From Acidimicrobiales bacterium (GTDB lineage: Bacteria; Actinomycetota; Acidimicrobiia; Acidimicrobiales; RAAP-2): a stretch of DNA of 64,000 nt. A model generated the notes under the pieces. It worked only from the letters and a program-made list of their open reading frames with translations. It was not told the origin of the DNA and made no database searches. The stretch is from the NCBI GenBank assembly GCA_025351385.1, contig JANXWA010000018.1, positions 1-64,000 on the forward strand. The letters are read 5' to 3'. Shown here piece by piece: positions 1 to 9,100 of this stretch. Numbering within the stretch: the first letter of the stretch is position 1; each line of letters opens with the position of its first letter. Position numbers and translations under genes: made by a program.

Positions 1-198
1 GCCAAGCGCTCCAACGACAGTTGGTCGTCGACGCCAGCCACGAGCTGCGCACTCCCCTGACGTCGCTGCGCACCAACGCGCAGGTCCTCTCTCGAGCGAG
101 GGAGCTCGCCCCCGACGACCTGCGCCAGCTCACCGACGACATGGGAGTGCGCAGCTCGTGGCTGGCGTCGACGACCAACTGTCGTTGGAGCGCTTGGC
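1..198. repeat. 56-bp perfect inverted repeat with 86-bp spacer (fold-back at window start)
   Basis: Positions 1-56 are the exact reverse complement of 143-198. Both arms encode the same piece of a histidine kinase around its H-box. The spacer 57-142 continues the kinase reading frame on the + strand. So the gene runs on the minus strand down to 143 and then continues on the + strand from 57, which is the signature of a snap-back chimera or contig-end misjoin and not of a natural gene arrangement. Confidence 0.9.
3..142 (+). pseudogene. Folded-back fragment of the sensor histidine kinase (HisKA region)
   Basis: Read from position 3 on the + strand, the translation contains VVDASHELRTPLTSLRTN, a classical HisKA phosphoacceptor H-box followed by the rest of the first dimerisation helix and its turn (LAPDDLRQLTDD). 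The first 18 codons duplicate the end of the minus-strand kinase. Codons from 57 onward are new and are exactly what should follow there. I read this as the true continuation of the kinase gene, inverted by an assembly or amplification artefact. After 142 the frame runs into the complementary strand and has no kinase meaning. Confidence 0.8.
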
Positions 199-880
199 TC
201 GACTCGACCGTGCTGAGCAGCCGGTTGAAGACGCGACGGAGCCGTCCCAACTCGTCGGCCTCGCCCTCGTCGAGCCGGTAGCCCATGTCGTTGGTCTCGG
301 CCACAGTCTCGATCTCGTTGGTCACCTCCTCCAGGGGGTGGAGCGCGGCGCGAGCGAGGAAGAGGCCGAGGCTGAGCGCCAGCAACAGGCCGCCGGCGGC
401 GACGAAGAGCAGGGTCCGCACCAGGTTGCGCAGTTCGGCGACCTGGCCGCTTATCCCGGTGATGAACACTTGGGCGGAGGTGGTCGGCACGTCGCACAGC
501 CCGGTCGAGCAGCGGATCTGCGCGTGCTTGGGCATCGGGACGATGAGCTCGCGGTAGCTCTGGCCCTGGTACTCGATCGTGCGCAGCAGTTGGGGTTCGA
601 GGCCCTTGGCGATCTGGCGGATCGTCTTGTCGATCGGCACGTTGAGCGTCGGGATCGTCTGGCCACTGGCCAGCACGAGCTGGACAGTGGCACCGGTGAC
701 GCGCGAGTCGTCGGTGCCGCCGCCGCTCGTCTGGGAGAGGGCCCTGGCCGCGTAGAGCGACTCGTCAACGGAATGCAGCAGGGCCGAGCGGGCCGTGATG
801 AACGAGGCGAAGCACGCGAGGATCACCGCGATGGCCGCGGCGGCCACGGTCGCGGTGATGACTCGGGAACGGAAGGTCAC
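143..880 (-). CDS. Two-component sensor histidine kinase, N-terminal part (C-terminus lost at fold-back)
   Basis: Starts at GTG 880, overlapping the regulator stop by the 4-nt GTGA, so the two are translationally coupled. The open 246 codons give a short cytoplasmic start, TM1 at about 7-29, an extracytoplasmic sensor domain about 31-150 with two cysteines (C124, C129), TM2 about 153-175, a HAMP linker 176-229, and the H-box ending SHELRTP with phosphoacceptor H241. The rest of HisKA is on the opposite strand at 57-142 and the ATP-binding HATPase domain is absent from the window. Partner regulator and layout resemble MprAB/TcrYX-type actinobacterial systems. The signal sensed cannot be read from the sequence. 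No ATG is available near the start, so GTG 880 is chosen on the overlap. Confidence 0.85.
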
Positions 881-1575
881 GGGTAGCGAAGAGCGTAACC
901 AACGCCGCGCACCGTCTGAATGAGCCGCGGCTCGCTGGCCTCTTCGAGCTTGCGTCGCAGGTAGCCAATGTAGACCGCGAGCGAGTTGGTACCGGAGTCG
1001 AAGTTGTAGCCCCACACGAGGTCGAGTATCTGGTCTCGGGTGAGCACCTGGCGGGGGTGTTGGAGGAACAGCTCGAGCAGGTCGAACTCGATCTTGGTCA
1101 GCTCGACGCCGCGCGCCCCGCGATGAACCTCGCGGGTCTGGGGATTGAGCGTAAGGTCCTCGAAGCGCAGCACCGCGCCGTCGCCGTCACCGACGTTGTG
1201 GCGTCGCAGCAGTGCGCGTAGCCGGGCGAGCAGTTCGGCCAGGTCGAAGGGCTTCACCAGATAGTCGTCGGCCCCGACGTCGAGTCCGGCGACGCGGTCG
1301 TTGACGGCGTCGCGGGCGGTCAGCATCAGGATCGGGGTCGTGTCGCCGGCCTGGCGGATCCGACGGCATATCTCGAGGCCGTCGATGTCCGGGAGCTGGA
1401 GGTCGAGCACGATCGCGTCGGGGGCGCGCAACTGGATCGACTTGAGGGCGCTCACGCCGTCCTCGAAGAGCTCGACGTCGTAGTTCTCCATCCGCAGGGC
1501 CCGACCGAGGGCGGTACGGATGGCGGCGTCGTCGTCGACGATCGCGATGTAGGAGGTTGAAGATGCGGTGGTCAC
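877..1575 (-). CDS. OmpR/PhoB-family response regulator
   Basis: 232 aa. Receiver domain 8-120 has the acidic pocket D14/D15/D16, phosphoacceptor D58 (IVLDLQLP), T86 and K108 (LVKPF), all in place. A winged-helix DNA-binding domain follows, about 133-230, ending with the usual RRKLEE...TVRGVGYALR signature. It should be phosphorylated by the downstream-coupled kinase and bind direct repeats. Closest in layout to mycobacterial MprA/TcrX/PrrA regulators; the regulon is unknown. Start is GTG 1575, about 108 bp from the tRNA-Gln gene, leaving room for its own promoter. The frame is intact and the gene appears complete. Confidence 0.93.
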   Translation of the reverse strand: MTTASSTSYIAIVDDDAAIRTALGRALRMENYDVELFEDGVSALKSIQLRAPDAIVLDLQLPDIDGLEICRRIRQAGDTTPILMLTARDAVNDRVAGLDVGADDYLVKPFDLAELLARLRALLRRHNVGDGDGAVLRFEDLTLNPQTREVHRGARGVELTKIEFDLLELFLQHPRQVLTRDQILDLVWGYNFDSGTNSLAVYIGYLRRKLEEASEPRLIQTVRGVGYALRYP

Positions 1576-1626
1576 GGCGCGGCTTTCTTGTTGCGGGTCG
1601 ACAGGCTCTAGTGTTGCTGGTTGGTA

Positions 1627-1660
1627 TTAACCATTCTCCAGTCATTCGTTAAGAATCTCC
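1627..1660. promoter_or_regulatory. Candidate direct-repeat operator upstream of the response regulator
   Basis: Two similar elements, TTAACCATTCTCC (1627) and TTAAGAATCTCC (1649), lie 22 bp apart (two helical turns) in the AT-rich gap between the regulator and tRNA-Gln. OmpR-family regulators bind direct repeats on one DNA face, so autoregulation is plausible. This is inference from spacing only. Confidence 0.3.
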
Positions 1661-1683
1661 GAAGATTGTCAGAGTACCTTCAT

Positions 1684-1759
1684 TGGCGGGTAGTTCAATT
1701 GGCAGAACGACGGACTTTGAATCCGTAGGTTGGAGGTTCGAGCCCTCCCCCGCCAGCCA
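1684..1759 (+). tRNA. tRNA-Gln(TTG)
   Basis: 76 nt with the CCA end encoded (1757-1759). Acceptor TGGCGGG (1684-1690) pairs with CCCGCCA (1749-1755). The anticodon loop 1715-1721 is CTTTGAA, anticodon TTG at 1717-1719, reading CAA. The T-loop is TTCGAGC and the variable loop has the normal five bases. It ends 6 bp from the stop codon of the convergent hydrolase gene. Confidence 0.95.
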
Positions 1760-1765
1760 CTCGGG

Positions 1766-2653
1766 CTAGGAGCAGAACCGGTTCAATAGCGCAGCCAGTT
1801 CCAGGGGCTGGTCGCCCTGGATGGAGTGCCCCGCGTCGCTCACGTGCACGACCGTCGCGCTCGGCAGCCGCTTCAAGAACTCGGCTTCGTCCTCGTCGTC
1901 GACCACCGAACCGGCGGCCATTGCGCGCAGCAGCGTCACGGGCATCGAGAGTTCGCTGAGCTTGGCCCAGAGGTCCCCGGCGTCGGGGGCGGTCAGCTCG
2001 GACTTCTGATGCTGCTGGTGGCGCCACACCCAGGTGCCGTCCGACCGCTGCAGGGCGTTGTGCAGGATGCCGCGGCGAAGCGACGAGATCGACCGGCTTG
2101 GATTGTGCTCGACCGTGCGTTCCAACAGCTCGTCGAAGTCGGAGAACGACGTCGGGCCGTTGACGAAGTCGGTGATGTGGCGGGCCTTGTCGGCGTTCAC
2201 CCCCGGCGTGATGTCGATCAGCACCAGCGACGCCACCAGGTCCGGTCGTTGGTGCGCGACCAGCAGTGCGGTGAGGCCACCGAGTGACATGCCGACCAGC
2301 GGTCGCGCGCCGGAGGTCAGCTGCTCGATGGCCCGCGCGACGTCGATCGCGTGGCTGGCGATCGCCGAAGCGGGGAAGGGCGAGGCGTCGGAGTGGCCGT
2401 GGCCGGGCAGGTCGAGGGCGATGAGGGGACGCTGCATCGCTAGGGCGACCGTGTCGTAGGTGTGGGCGTTCTGCGCGCCACCGTGGAGCAGCACCAGCTC
2501 GGGTTCGTCGTCACCCCAACGAAGTCCGCTCAGCTGGCGCAGTCCGTCGACCGCGACGAAGAAGCGGCGCACGGCAGGTACCGGCACGTCGAGGCCCCAC
2601 TCGGCCAGGTTCTCGTGGAACAGCGAGAACTCGTCGTAGGTGGAGTCGGCCAC
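1766..2653 (-). CDS. Alpha/beta-fold hydrolase
   Basis: 295 aa, usual length for a single-domain alpha/beta hydrolase. Oxyanion-hole motif HGG at 57-59, nucleophile elbow GMSLGG with S123, an acidic residue in the VVDDEDE stretch, and H276 in the C-terminal DAGHS motif complete the triad. Substrate cannot be told: such proteins include esterases, C-C hydrolases and haloperoxidase-like enzymes. GTG 2653 is supported as a leaderless start by TACCAT 7 nt upstream. It is divergent from glmU with almost no gap, so the two promoters overlap. Confidence 0.85.
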   Translation of the reverse strand: MADSTYDEFSLFHENLAEWGLDVPVPAVRRFFVAVDGLRQLSGLRWGDDEPELVLLHGGAQNAHTYDTVALAMQRPLIALDLPGHGHSDASPFPASAIASHAIDVARAIEQLTSGARPLVGMSLGGLTALLVAHQRPDLVASLVLIDITPGVNADKARHITDFVNGPTSFSDFDELLERTVEHNPSRSISSLRRGILHNALQRSDGTWVWRHQQHQKSELTAPDAGDLWAKLSELSMPVTLLRAMAAGSVVDDEDEAEFLKRLPSATVVHVSDAGHSIQGDQPLELAALLNRFCS

Positions 2654-2660
2654 GCTTGGA

Positions 2661-2666
2661 ATGGTA
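2661..2666 (-). promoter_or_regulatory. -10 element for leaderless alpha/beta hydrolase start
   Basis: TACCAT on the minus strand, 7 nt before GTG 2653. No Shine-Dalgarno sequence lies between them. Confidence 0.5.
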
Positions 2667-2691
2667 CGTGATGAATGCTAGAGATGTGGGT

Positions 2692-3783
2692 GTGAGTCGC
2701 CCCACCTGTGTCGTCGTGCTCGCCGCGGGCGAGGGAACGCGGATGAGGTCGTCACGTCCCAAGCCCCTCCACCACCTCTGCGGTCGTCCCATGGTGCTCT
2801 ACGTCCTCGACGCGGTGGTGCAAGAGGACGTGCGCGCCACCGTGGTCGTCGTCGGACACGGGGCGACGTGGGTCGAGAAGTCGCTCACCGAGCGCGCTCG
2901 GGCCGACGTGCACCTGACCTTCGTCGAGCAGAGCGAGCAACTCGGCACCGGTCACGCCGTCTCGGTGGCGCTGCCGACCATCGACGACGAGCTCGGAGCC
3001 TCCGATGGCGACGTGCTGATCCTGCCCGGCGACACGCCGCTGCTGCGCCCCAGCACCATCGCTCGCCTGCTGGCCGAGCACCGCGACAGCCAGGCCGCCC
3101 TCACCGTGCTGACCGCGTTCGTCGAGGACCCTTCGGGCTACGGGAGGATCGTGCACGCCAAGAACGGCGGCGTCGCGCGCATCGTGGAGGAGCGCGACGC
3201 CACCGCCGAGGAGCGGCTCATCACCGAGGTCAACACGTCGATCATGGTCGTGCGCGCGAGCCTCCTCGGTCCGGCCCTGCGAAGGGTCGGGCGCCAGAAC
3301 GCCCAGCACGAGTTCTACCTGACCGACCTCGTCGCCGTGCTCCACGAGGCCGGTCACGTCACCCAGTCGCTGCGTCTCGACGACCCCGACGAGGCGTCGG
3401 GCGTGAACGACCTGCTTCAGCTGGCTCGGGCGGAGGAGGTCCTGCGCGGTCGTATCAACGAGAAGTGGATGCATCGCGGGGTCATCATGTGGAGCCCCGA
3501 GAACACCTACATCGACGCCGACGTCGAGCTCGCCCCCGAGGTGTCGTTGCTGCCCGGCACGGTGCTGAAGGGCCGCTGCGTGGTCGAGCGCGGGGCTCGC
3601 ATCGGGCCCAACGCCGTTCTGACCGACGTCTTCGTCGGCGAGAACGCCCAGGTCGCCACGGTGGAGGCGACGAACGCGCGCATCGGGACCGAGGCCCGCG
3701 TCGCCTCGTTCGTCGTGCTCGGCGCCGGCACCGAGATCGCGTCAGGCGAGGTCGTCACCCCCTTCCACTACCGCACCCACTGA
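2692..3783 (+). CDS. glmU: UDP-N-acetylglucosamine pyrophosphorylase (GlmU, shortened C-terminal domain)
   Basis: Forms UDP-GlcNAc from UTP and GlcNAc-1-phosphate for peptidoglycan and glycans. The uridyltransferase signature LAAGEGTRMRS and the RPKP motif are present, followed by GTGHA, PGDTPLL, the NTSI strand and TDLV. The left-handed beta-helix starts near YIDADVEL but ends after about five or six coils, at VVTPFHYRTH. Full GlmU proteins continue about 100 residues more and carry the acetyltransferase catalytic His/Tyr/Asn/Lys there. None of that part exists here because prs begins 30 bp later. I chose GTG 2692 (363 aa); the frame is open to TTG 2656 and an in-frame ATG lies at 2671. First gene of the glmU-prs-rplY-pth-mfd block. 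Confidence 0.85.
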   Translation: MSRPTCVVVLAAGEGTRMRSSRPKPLHHLCGRPMVLYVLDAVVQEDVRATVVVVGHGATWVEKSLTERARADVHLTFVEQSEQLGTGHAVSVALPTIDDELGASDGDVLILPGDTPLLRPSTIARLLAEHRDSQAALTVLTAFVEDPSGYGRIVHAKNGGVARIVEERDATAEERLITEVNTSIMVVRASLLGPALRRVGRQNAQHEFYLTDLVAVLHEAGHVTQSLRLDDPDEASGVNDLLQLARAEEVLRGRINEKWMHRGVIMWSPENTYIDADVELAPEVSLLPGTVLKGRCVVERGARIGPNAVLTDVFVGENAQVATVEATNARIGTEARVASFVVLGAGTEIASGEVVTPFHYRTH

Positions 3784-3801
3784 GCCTCCCGGCACAACGG
3801 G

Positions 3802-3807
3802 TACGCT
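3802..3807 (+). promoter_or_regulatory. -10 element for leaderless prs
   Basis: TACGCT, then 6 nt, then the GTG start of prs at 3814. Supports GTG 3814 over later starts. Confidence 0.55.
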
Positions 3808-3813
3808 GGCGCC

Positions 3814-4788
3814 GTGGAGTCCCTCGCCAAGCGCCGCCTCGTTATCGTCACGGGCCGCTGCCACCCCACCCTGGCCAAGGACATCGCCGACAAGTTGGGC
3901 GTGCACCTTACCGAGGCCAACGTCCGCGAGTTCGCCAACGGCGAGATCCACTGTCGCTTTGACGAGTCGATCCGCGGCGCGCACGTGTTCATCATCCAGA
4001 CCCACGCCTCACCGGTGAACGACGCGGTTATGGAGCAGCTCATCATGATCGACGCCGCCAAGCGCGCGTCGGCGCGCAGCATCACCGCCGTGATCCCGAA
4101 CTACGGCTACGCCCGTCAGGATCGCAAGTCGGCCGGGCGCGAGCCAATCACCGCCAAGCTGATCGCCGACATGCTCCAGACCGCCGGGGCGAGCCGCGTT
4201 CTCTCGGTCGACTTCCACTCGGGACAGATCCAGGGCTTCTTCAACATCCCGGTCGACCACCTGGTCGCGGCGCCGGTCCTCGAGGAGTACCTGAAGGCCC
4301 ACACCAACCCCCACGAGCTGGTCGTCGTCGCCCCGGACGCCGGTCGGGTGAAGGTCGCCGAACGCTACGCCCAGCACCTCGGCTGCGACCTGGCCCTCGT
4401 GCACAAGACCCGTCCGCACGGCTCGGTCAACGTCACCGAGGCCCGTCACATCGTCGGTGACGTGATGGGTCGCCACTGCGTGCTGATCGACGACATGATC
4501 GACACCGCCGGCACCATCGTCGCGGCCTGCGACCTCTTGAAGGCCCACGGCGCCGACGAGATCTGGGTGATGGCGACCCACGCGGTCTTCTCGCCTCCGG
4601 CCGTCGACCGCCTGTTCAACGCCCCGGTCAGCCGCGTGATCGTCACCGACACCCTGCCTCTCGGTCCCGAGCGCCGCTTCGAGAAGCTCGAGGTGCTCTC
4701 GATCGCGACGATCGTGGCCAACGCGATTTCCGCGATTTTCGAGGACTCCTCGGTCTCGGACATCTTCGGCGGCGAGAACCTGCTCTAG
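3814..4788 (+). CDS. prs: Ribose-phosphate pyrophosphokinase (PRPP synthetase)
   Basis: Makes PRPP from ribose-5-phosphate and ATP for nucleotide, His and Trp synthesis, cytosolic. 324 aa, the normal class I length. Visible motifs: REFANGEIHCRF near 38-49, the ATP-binding loop YGYARQDRK at 97-105, SVDFHSGQIQGFF at 131-143 with a metal-binding His, and the PRPP-binding loop LIDDMIDTAGTI near 225-240. Placed between glmU and rplY exactly as in many actinobacteria. GTG start fits the TACGCT hexamer. Confidence 0.96.
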   Translation: MESLAKRRLVIVTGRCHPTLAKDIADKLGVHLTEANVREFANGEIHCRFDESIRGAHVFIIQTHASPVNDAVMEQLIMIDAAKRASARSITAVIPNYGYARQDRKSAGREPITAKLIADMLQTAGASRVLSVDFHSGQIQGFFNIPVDHLVAAPVLEEYLKAHTNPHELVVVAPDAGRVKVAERYAQHLGCDLALVHKTRPHGSVNVTEARHIVGDVMGRHCVLIDDMIDTAGTIVAACDLLKAHGADEIWVMATHAVFSPPAVDRLFNAPVSRVIVTDTLPLGPERRFEKLEVLSIATIVANAISAIFEDSSVSDIFGGENLL

Positions 4789-4814
4789 CCGAGGGGCGTG
4801 AGCGTCCGACGGAC

Positions 4815-4820
4815 TAGACT
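4815..4820 (+). promoter_or_regulatory. -10 element and leader hairpin of rplY
   Basis: TAGACT at 4815-4820 gives an rplY leader of about 45 nt. The leader holds a GC stem GCCCC/GGGGC (4834-4838 with 4844-4848, loop GCTTT), then the ribosome site TGAGGAG 7 nt before ATG 4872. The hairpin could modulate L25 translation; that is inference. Confidence 0.4.
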
Positions 4821-4871
4821 TTCTCTCCTGTGCGCCCCGCTTTGGGGCCCCAGCCTTCCTGAGGAGTATTC

Positions 4872-5471
4872 ATGGCACACGCCACTTTGCACGCGTCGAC
4901 CACTCGCGACAAGGGTTCACGCAACTCGCGCCGGCTCCGGCTCGCCGGCTCGATCCCCGGCGTCGTCTACGGCTTTGGCGTCACGCCGCTGCCGGTCTCG
5001 GTCGACGCGAAACTGTTTCGCACCGCCGTCTCGGGCGAGCAGGGCCTCAACACCCTGATCGACCTCGACGCCGACGGTCAGAAGTTCATCGTCATGGCCC
5101 GCGAGATCCAGCGCCACCCGGTGCGCGGCACCGTCGCGCACATCGACTTCCAGGTGGTCGACCCCAATCAGCCGGTCATCGTCGAAGTGCCTTTGCACAT
5201 CATCGGCGACGCAGTCGAGGTCCGCCACGCCGACTGGGAGGTCGACCAGCAGATGTTCAGTGTCGAGGTCCTCGCCCGTCCGAGCGACATCCCGACCCAC
5301 CTCGACGTGGACATCACCGAGCTCAAGGTCGGAGGCACGATCCGCGTCGCCGACGTGGCGATGCCCAAGGGCGTCGAGCCCGCCGGCGACGCCACGGTAT
5401 CGGTCGTGACGTCGCGACCCGGTCGCACGACCGCGGTCAAGGCCGCGGTCGAGCCCGAAGTCGGCGTCTAA
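4872..5471 (+). CDS. rplY: 50S ribosomal protein L25/general stress protein Ctc
   Basis: 199 aa, the long two-domain TL5/Ctc form. The N-terminal 5S rRNA-binding domain (about 2-95) has RDKGSRNSRRLRLAGSIPGV and the VHIDF-like strand; the C-terminal Ctc domain (about 100-190) has VEVPLHIIGDA, EVLARPSDIP and the DVTELKVG-type motif. Start ATG 4872 has a strong GAGGAG ribosome site. The protein binds 5S rRNA in the large subunit. Immediately upstream of pth, the usual actinobacterial pairing. Confidence 0.95.
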   Translation: MAHATLHASTTRDKGSRNSRRLRLAGSIPGVVYGFGVTPLPVSVDAKLFRTAVSGEQGLNTLIDLDADGQKFIVMAREIQRHPVRGTVAHIDFQVVDPNQPVIVEVPLHIIGDAVEVRHADWEVDQQMFSVEVLARPSDIPTHLDVDITELKVGGTIRVADVAMPKGVEPAGDATVSVVTSRPGRTTAVKAAVEPEVGV

Positions 5472-5477
5472 GCAGCC

Positions 5478-6101
5478 GTGGCGCTTCGGCGCTCTCGCGA
5501 GACCGACCGTTCCGGGAGCGCGTCGGTCCTGGTCGTCGTCGGACTGGCCAACCCCGGTCCCGAGTACGAAGGGTCGCGTCACAACGTCGGCGGCGACGCG
5601 GTGCGTTTGGTGTGCGAGCGTCGGGGCGCGCGCCTGACCCTCGAACGGCGACAGAGGGCGCTCACGGCGACCGTGCCGACCGAGCGGGGTCCGGTCACCC
5701 TGGCGGTGCCGATCACCTTCATGAACGAGTCGGGCGCGGCGATGCCCGCGCTGCTGCGGCGCACGTCGCTGACGGACCTCACTCACCTCGTCATCGTCCA
5801 CGACGAGCTCGACCTGGAGCCGGGGCGTCTCCAGTTGAAGTTGGGCGGGGGGTTGGCCGGCCACAACGGACTGCGCTCGATTGCTCAGACCCTCTCGACC
5901 CAGGAGTTCTCGCGGCTGCGCATCGGCATCGGCAAGCCGCCGACCAAGGAGCAGGGCGCCGACTACGTCTTGCAACGCGCTACCGGCGCTCGCAAGGTCG
6001 CGCTCGCGGGCTTCGTGGCCGACGCCGCTGACGCGATCGAAGTGCTGTTGGACTACGACTTCGAGCAGGCCCAACGGCGAGTGAACGGTGCCCGTGACTG
6101 A
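5478..6101 (+). CDS. pth: Peptidyl-tRNA hydrolase
   Basis: Releases tRNA from dropped-off peptidyl-tRNA. 207 aa. Motifs: GLANPGPEYEGSRHNVGG with catalytic H35, the PITFMNESG loop, HDELDLEPG, GGGLAGHNGLRS and FSRLRIGIGKP. The start GTG 5478 adds about 15 residues before the conserved core, which lacks another good start codon. It lies 6 bp after rplY and overlaps mfd by 14 nt, so it is probably cotranscribed with both. Confidence 0.96.
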   Translation: MALRRSRETDRSGSASVLVVVGLANPGPEYEGSRHNVGGDAVRLVCERRGARLTLERRQRALTATVPTERGPVTLAVPITFMNESGAAMPALLRRTSLTDLTHLVIVHDELDLEPGRLQLKLGGGLAGHNGLRSIAQTLSTQEFSRLRIGIGKPPTKEQGADYVLQRATGARKVALAGFVADAADAIEVLLDYDFEQAQRRVNGARD

Positions 6102-9100
6102 AGCCAGGGGACTGCGACGAGTCCTCGAGCTCGTCGGGCCTTCGGTGCGGGCCGCCAACGTCGCCGGCTCGTTCACCCCGGGCAGCTACGCGACGCCACT
6201 GACGGTGGCCTCCTACGCCCTCGATATCGCCTTCATGGTCTGCGTGACCGCGACCACGACCGAGGCCGAGCACCTGGCCGACGCGTTGGCGGCCCTGCTC
6301 GGCGAGGACGACGAGGTGGCGCTCTGGCCGGCGTGGGACACCCACCCGCTCGAGCGCGTCAGCCCTGACAACCAATCGATGGCCGCGAGGGCGCTGCTGC
6401 GCTGGCGGTTGGCCCACGGGATCGGGCCCCGGGTGCTCGTCGCGTCGGCGCGCTCCATCGCCCAGATGCTGCCCCCCGAAGAGCCTCGGTCGCCGATAAT
6501 CGTGACGCGCGGAGGTGAGCTCGACCGCGACACGTTCATCTCGTCGCTCGTCGCGTTCGGCTACCGGCGCGAGAGCCTGGTCGAGCACCGCGCCGAGTTC
6601 GCGGTGCGCGGCGGAATCGTCGACGTCTGGCCGGCGCAGGGCAACGAGCCGGTGCGCCTCGACTTCTTCGGCGACGAGGTCGAGCGACTCACCGCCTTCG
6701 ACATCGCGAACCAGCGCTCCCTGCACGACCTCGCCGAGGCGGTGGTCGCCCCGGCCCGCGAATGGCTGCCGGACGACGCCACCCGTCGACGGGCCGAATC
6801 GCTGTCGCGCGAGGCGCCGTGGGGGAGCGCCACCTTCGACCGGTTGGCGACGGGCCAGCTCTTCGACGGGATGGAGGGTTGGATGGCCCTCTTCGTCGAC
6901 GAGCCTCGAACTTTGCTCGACGAGCTCGAGGGTGCGACGTGCGTGGTCGTCGAGCCCGATCGGGTCCGTCGTCGCCTCGACGACCTGCTCGACGAGGAGC
7001 GTGAGCTCACCGACGCCGTGGCCGCCACGTGGCAGGCGACCCCCGACGTGCCGCTGTTGCACGTGACGTGGCGCGACTGCATCGACGGTCGGATCGACGT
7101 GGGGCTCGAGGCCACGACGGGCTTGGGCGGCGCACTCAACCTCGTGTCACCGCCCGTCGTCCAGGGCGACGCCGCGCGCATCGCGAGCCACGTTCGCCAG
7201 TGGACGACCACGCGTCGAGGGGTCGTTCTCACTTCCAACGCGTCAGCCGTCGAGCGGATGGCCGACCAGCTGCGCGCCGAGGGCCTCGACGTCACGACCG
7301 ACCCCGACAAGGTGCTTGACGTGCGCCTGAGCGTGCTCGAGAGCTCGCTGCCGTCGGGTTTCAGCCTCGACGACCCGGCGGTCGTCGTCTGGAGCGAGAG
7401 CGACCTCACCGGGCGGCGCACCGTGCACCGTGCGGCACGCACGCGCGCGCGCAACGTCGACGGCTTCTTCGACGACCTATCGATCGGCAGTTACGTCGTC
7501 CACCGTCAGCACGGCGTGGCGCGGTTCTCGGGTACGACGACCCGGGCGATCAACGGCACGACCCGCGACTACCTGATCCTCGAGTTCAAGGACGGGCGCA
7601 GCTATTGGCCGACCGAGCAGATCGACGCGCTGACGCCCTACTCGGGGGGCGACGGCCCGGCCCTGTCGCGCATGGGTGGCGCGGAGTGGCAAAAGACGCG
7701 AGCCAAGGCCCGGGCCGCCGCCTTCCTCGTCGCCCAGGAGCTGGTCGACCTCTACCGCCAGCGCAACGTCGCCGTCGGGCACGCCTTCAGCCCCGACACG
7801 ACCTGGCAGCGCGAGATGGAGGATCTCTTCGCCTATACGCTCACGGCCGACCAGGCCCAGGCGATCGAGGACGTGAAGGCCGACATGGAGATGTCGCGGC
7901 CGATGGACCGGCTGATCTGCGCCGACGTCGGCTTCGGCAAGACCGAGATCGCCATCCGCGCCGCCTTCAAGGCCGTCCAAGACGGCAAGCAGGCCGTCTT
8001 CCTGGTGCCCACGACTCTGCTCGCGAGCCAGCACTTCGCCACGGTCACCGACCGGTTCGCGGGCTTCCCAGTTCGCGTGGCGCTGCTCAGCCGCTTCGTG
8101 GACGACGCCGAGACGAGGGTCACGCTGGCCGGACTGCGCGAGGGGAGCATCGACGTCGTCATCGGCACGCACCGTCTGCTGTCCGAGAACGTCGCCTTCA
8201 AGGACCTGGGCCTGCTCGTCGTGGACGAAGAACAGCGCTTCGGCGTCACGCACAAGGAATCGATCAAGGCGCGCTCGATCGGCGTCGACGTCTTGACGCT
8301 CTCGGCGAGCCCCATCCCGCGCACCCTCGAGATGGCATTCGTGGGCATCCGCGACCTCTCGATGATCACCACCCCGCCGGCCGACCGCCGGCCGATCCTG
8401 ACGCACGTCGGCGAGTACAACGAGCCGGCGGTCGTCGAGGCGGTGCGACGGGAGCTGCTGCGCGAGGGACAGGTCTTCTTCGTCCACAACCGCGTCGCCG
8501 ACATCGACCAGGTCGCGCGCCGGCTCGGCGAGTTGGTGCCCGACGCGCGCATCGCGGTGGCTCACGGCCAGATGGACGAGGGCACCCTGGAGCGGGTCAT
8601 GATCGACTTCTGGGAGCGTCGCTTCGACGTCCTCGTGAGCACGACGATCGTCGAGTCGGGCATCGACCTTCCCTCGGTGAACACGCTCATCGTCGACCGC
8701 GCCGAGCGCCTCGGGCTCGGCCAGTTGCACCAGCTGCGCGGCCGGGTCGGACGCAGCGGCCAGCGGGCCTACGCCTACCTGTTCCATCCGGCCGACCAGG
8801 TCCTCTCCGAGACGGCCTTCGAGCGTCTGCGCACGATCGGTGACAACACCGCGCTCGGCAGCGGTTTCAAGATCGCCATGCGCGACCTCGAGATCCGTGG
8901 GGCCGGGAACCTGCTCGGCCACGACCAGTCGGGCCCCGTGGCGGCTGTCGGCTACGACCTTTACGTCCAGCTCGTCGCCGAGGCCGTCGCCGACGCGAAG
9001 GGCTTCGTCGTGCCCGAGGTCGTCCAGGTCAATCTCGACGTGCCGGGTGAGGCGCATCTACCGAAGGACTACGTCGCCGCCGACGACGCGCGTCTCGAGG

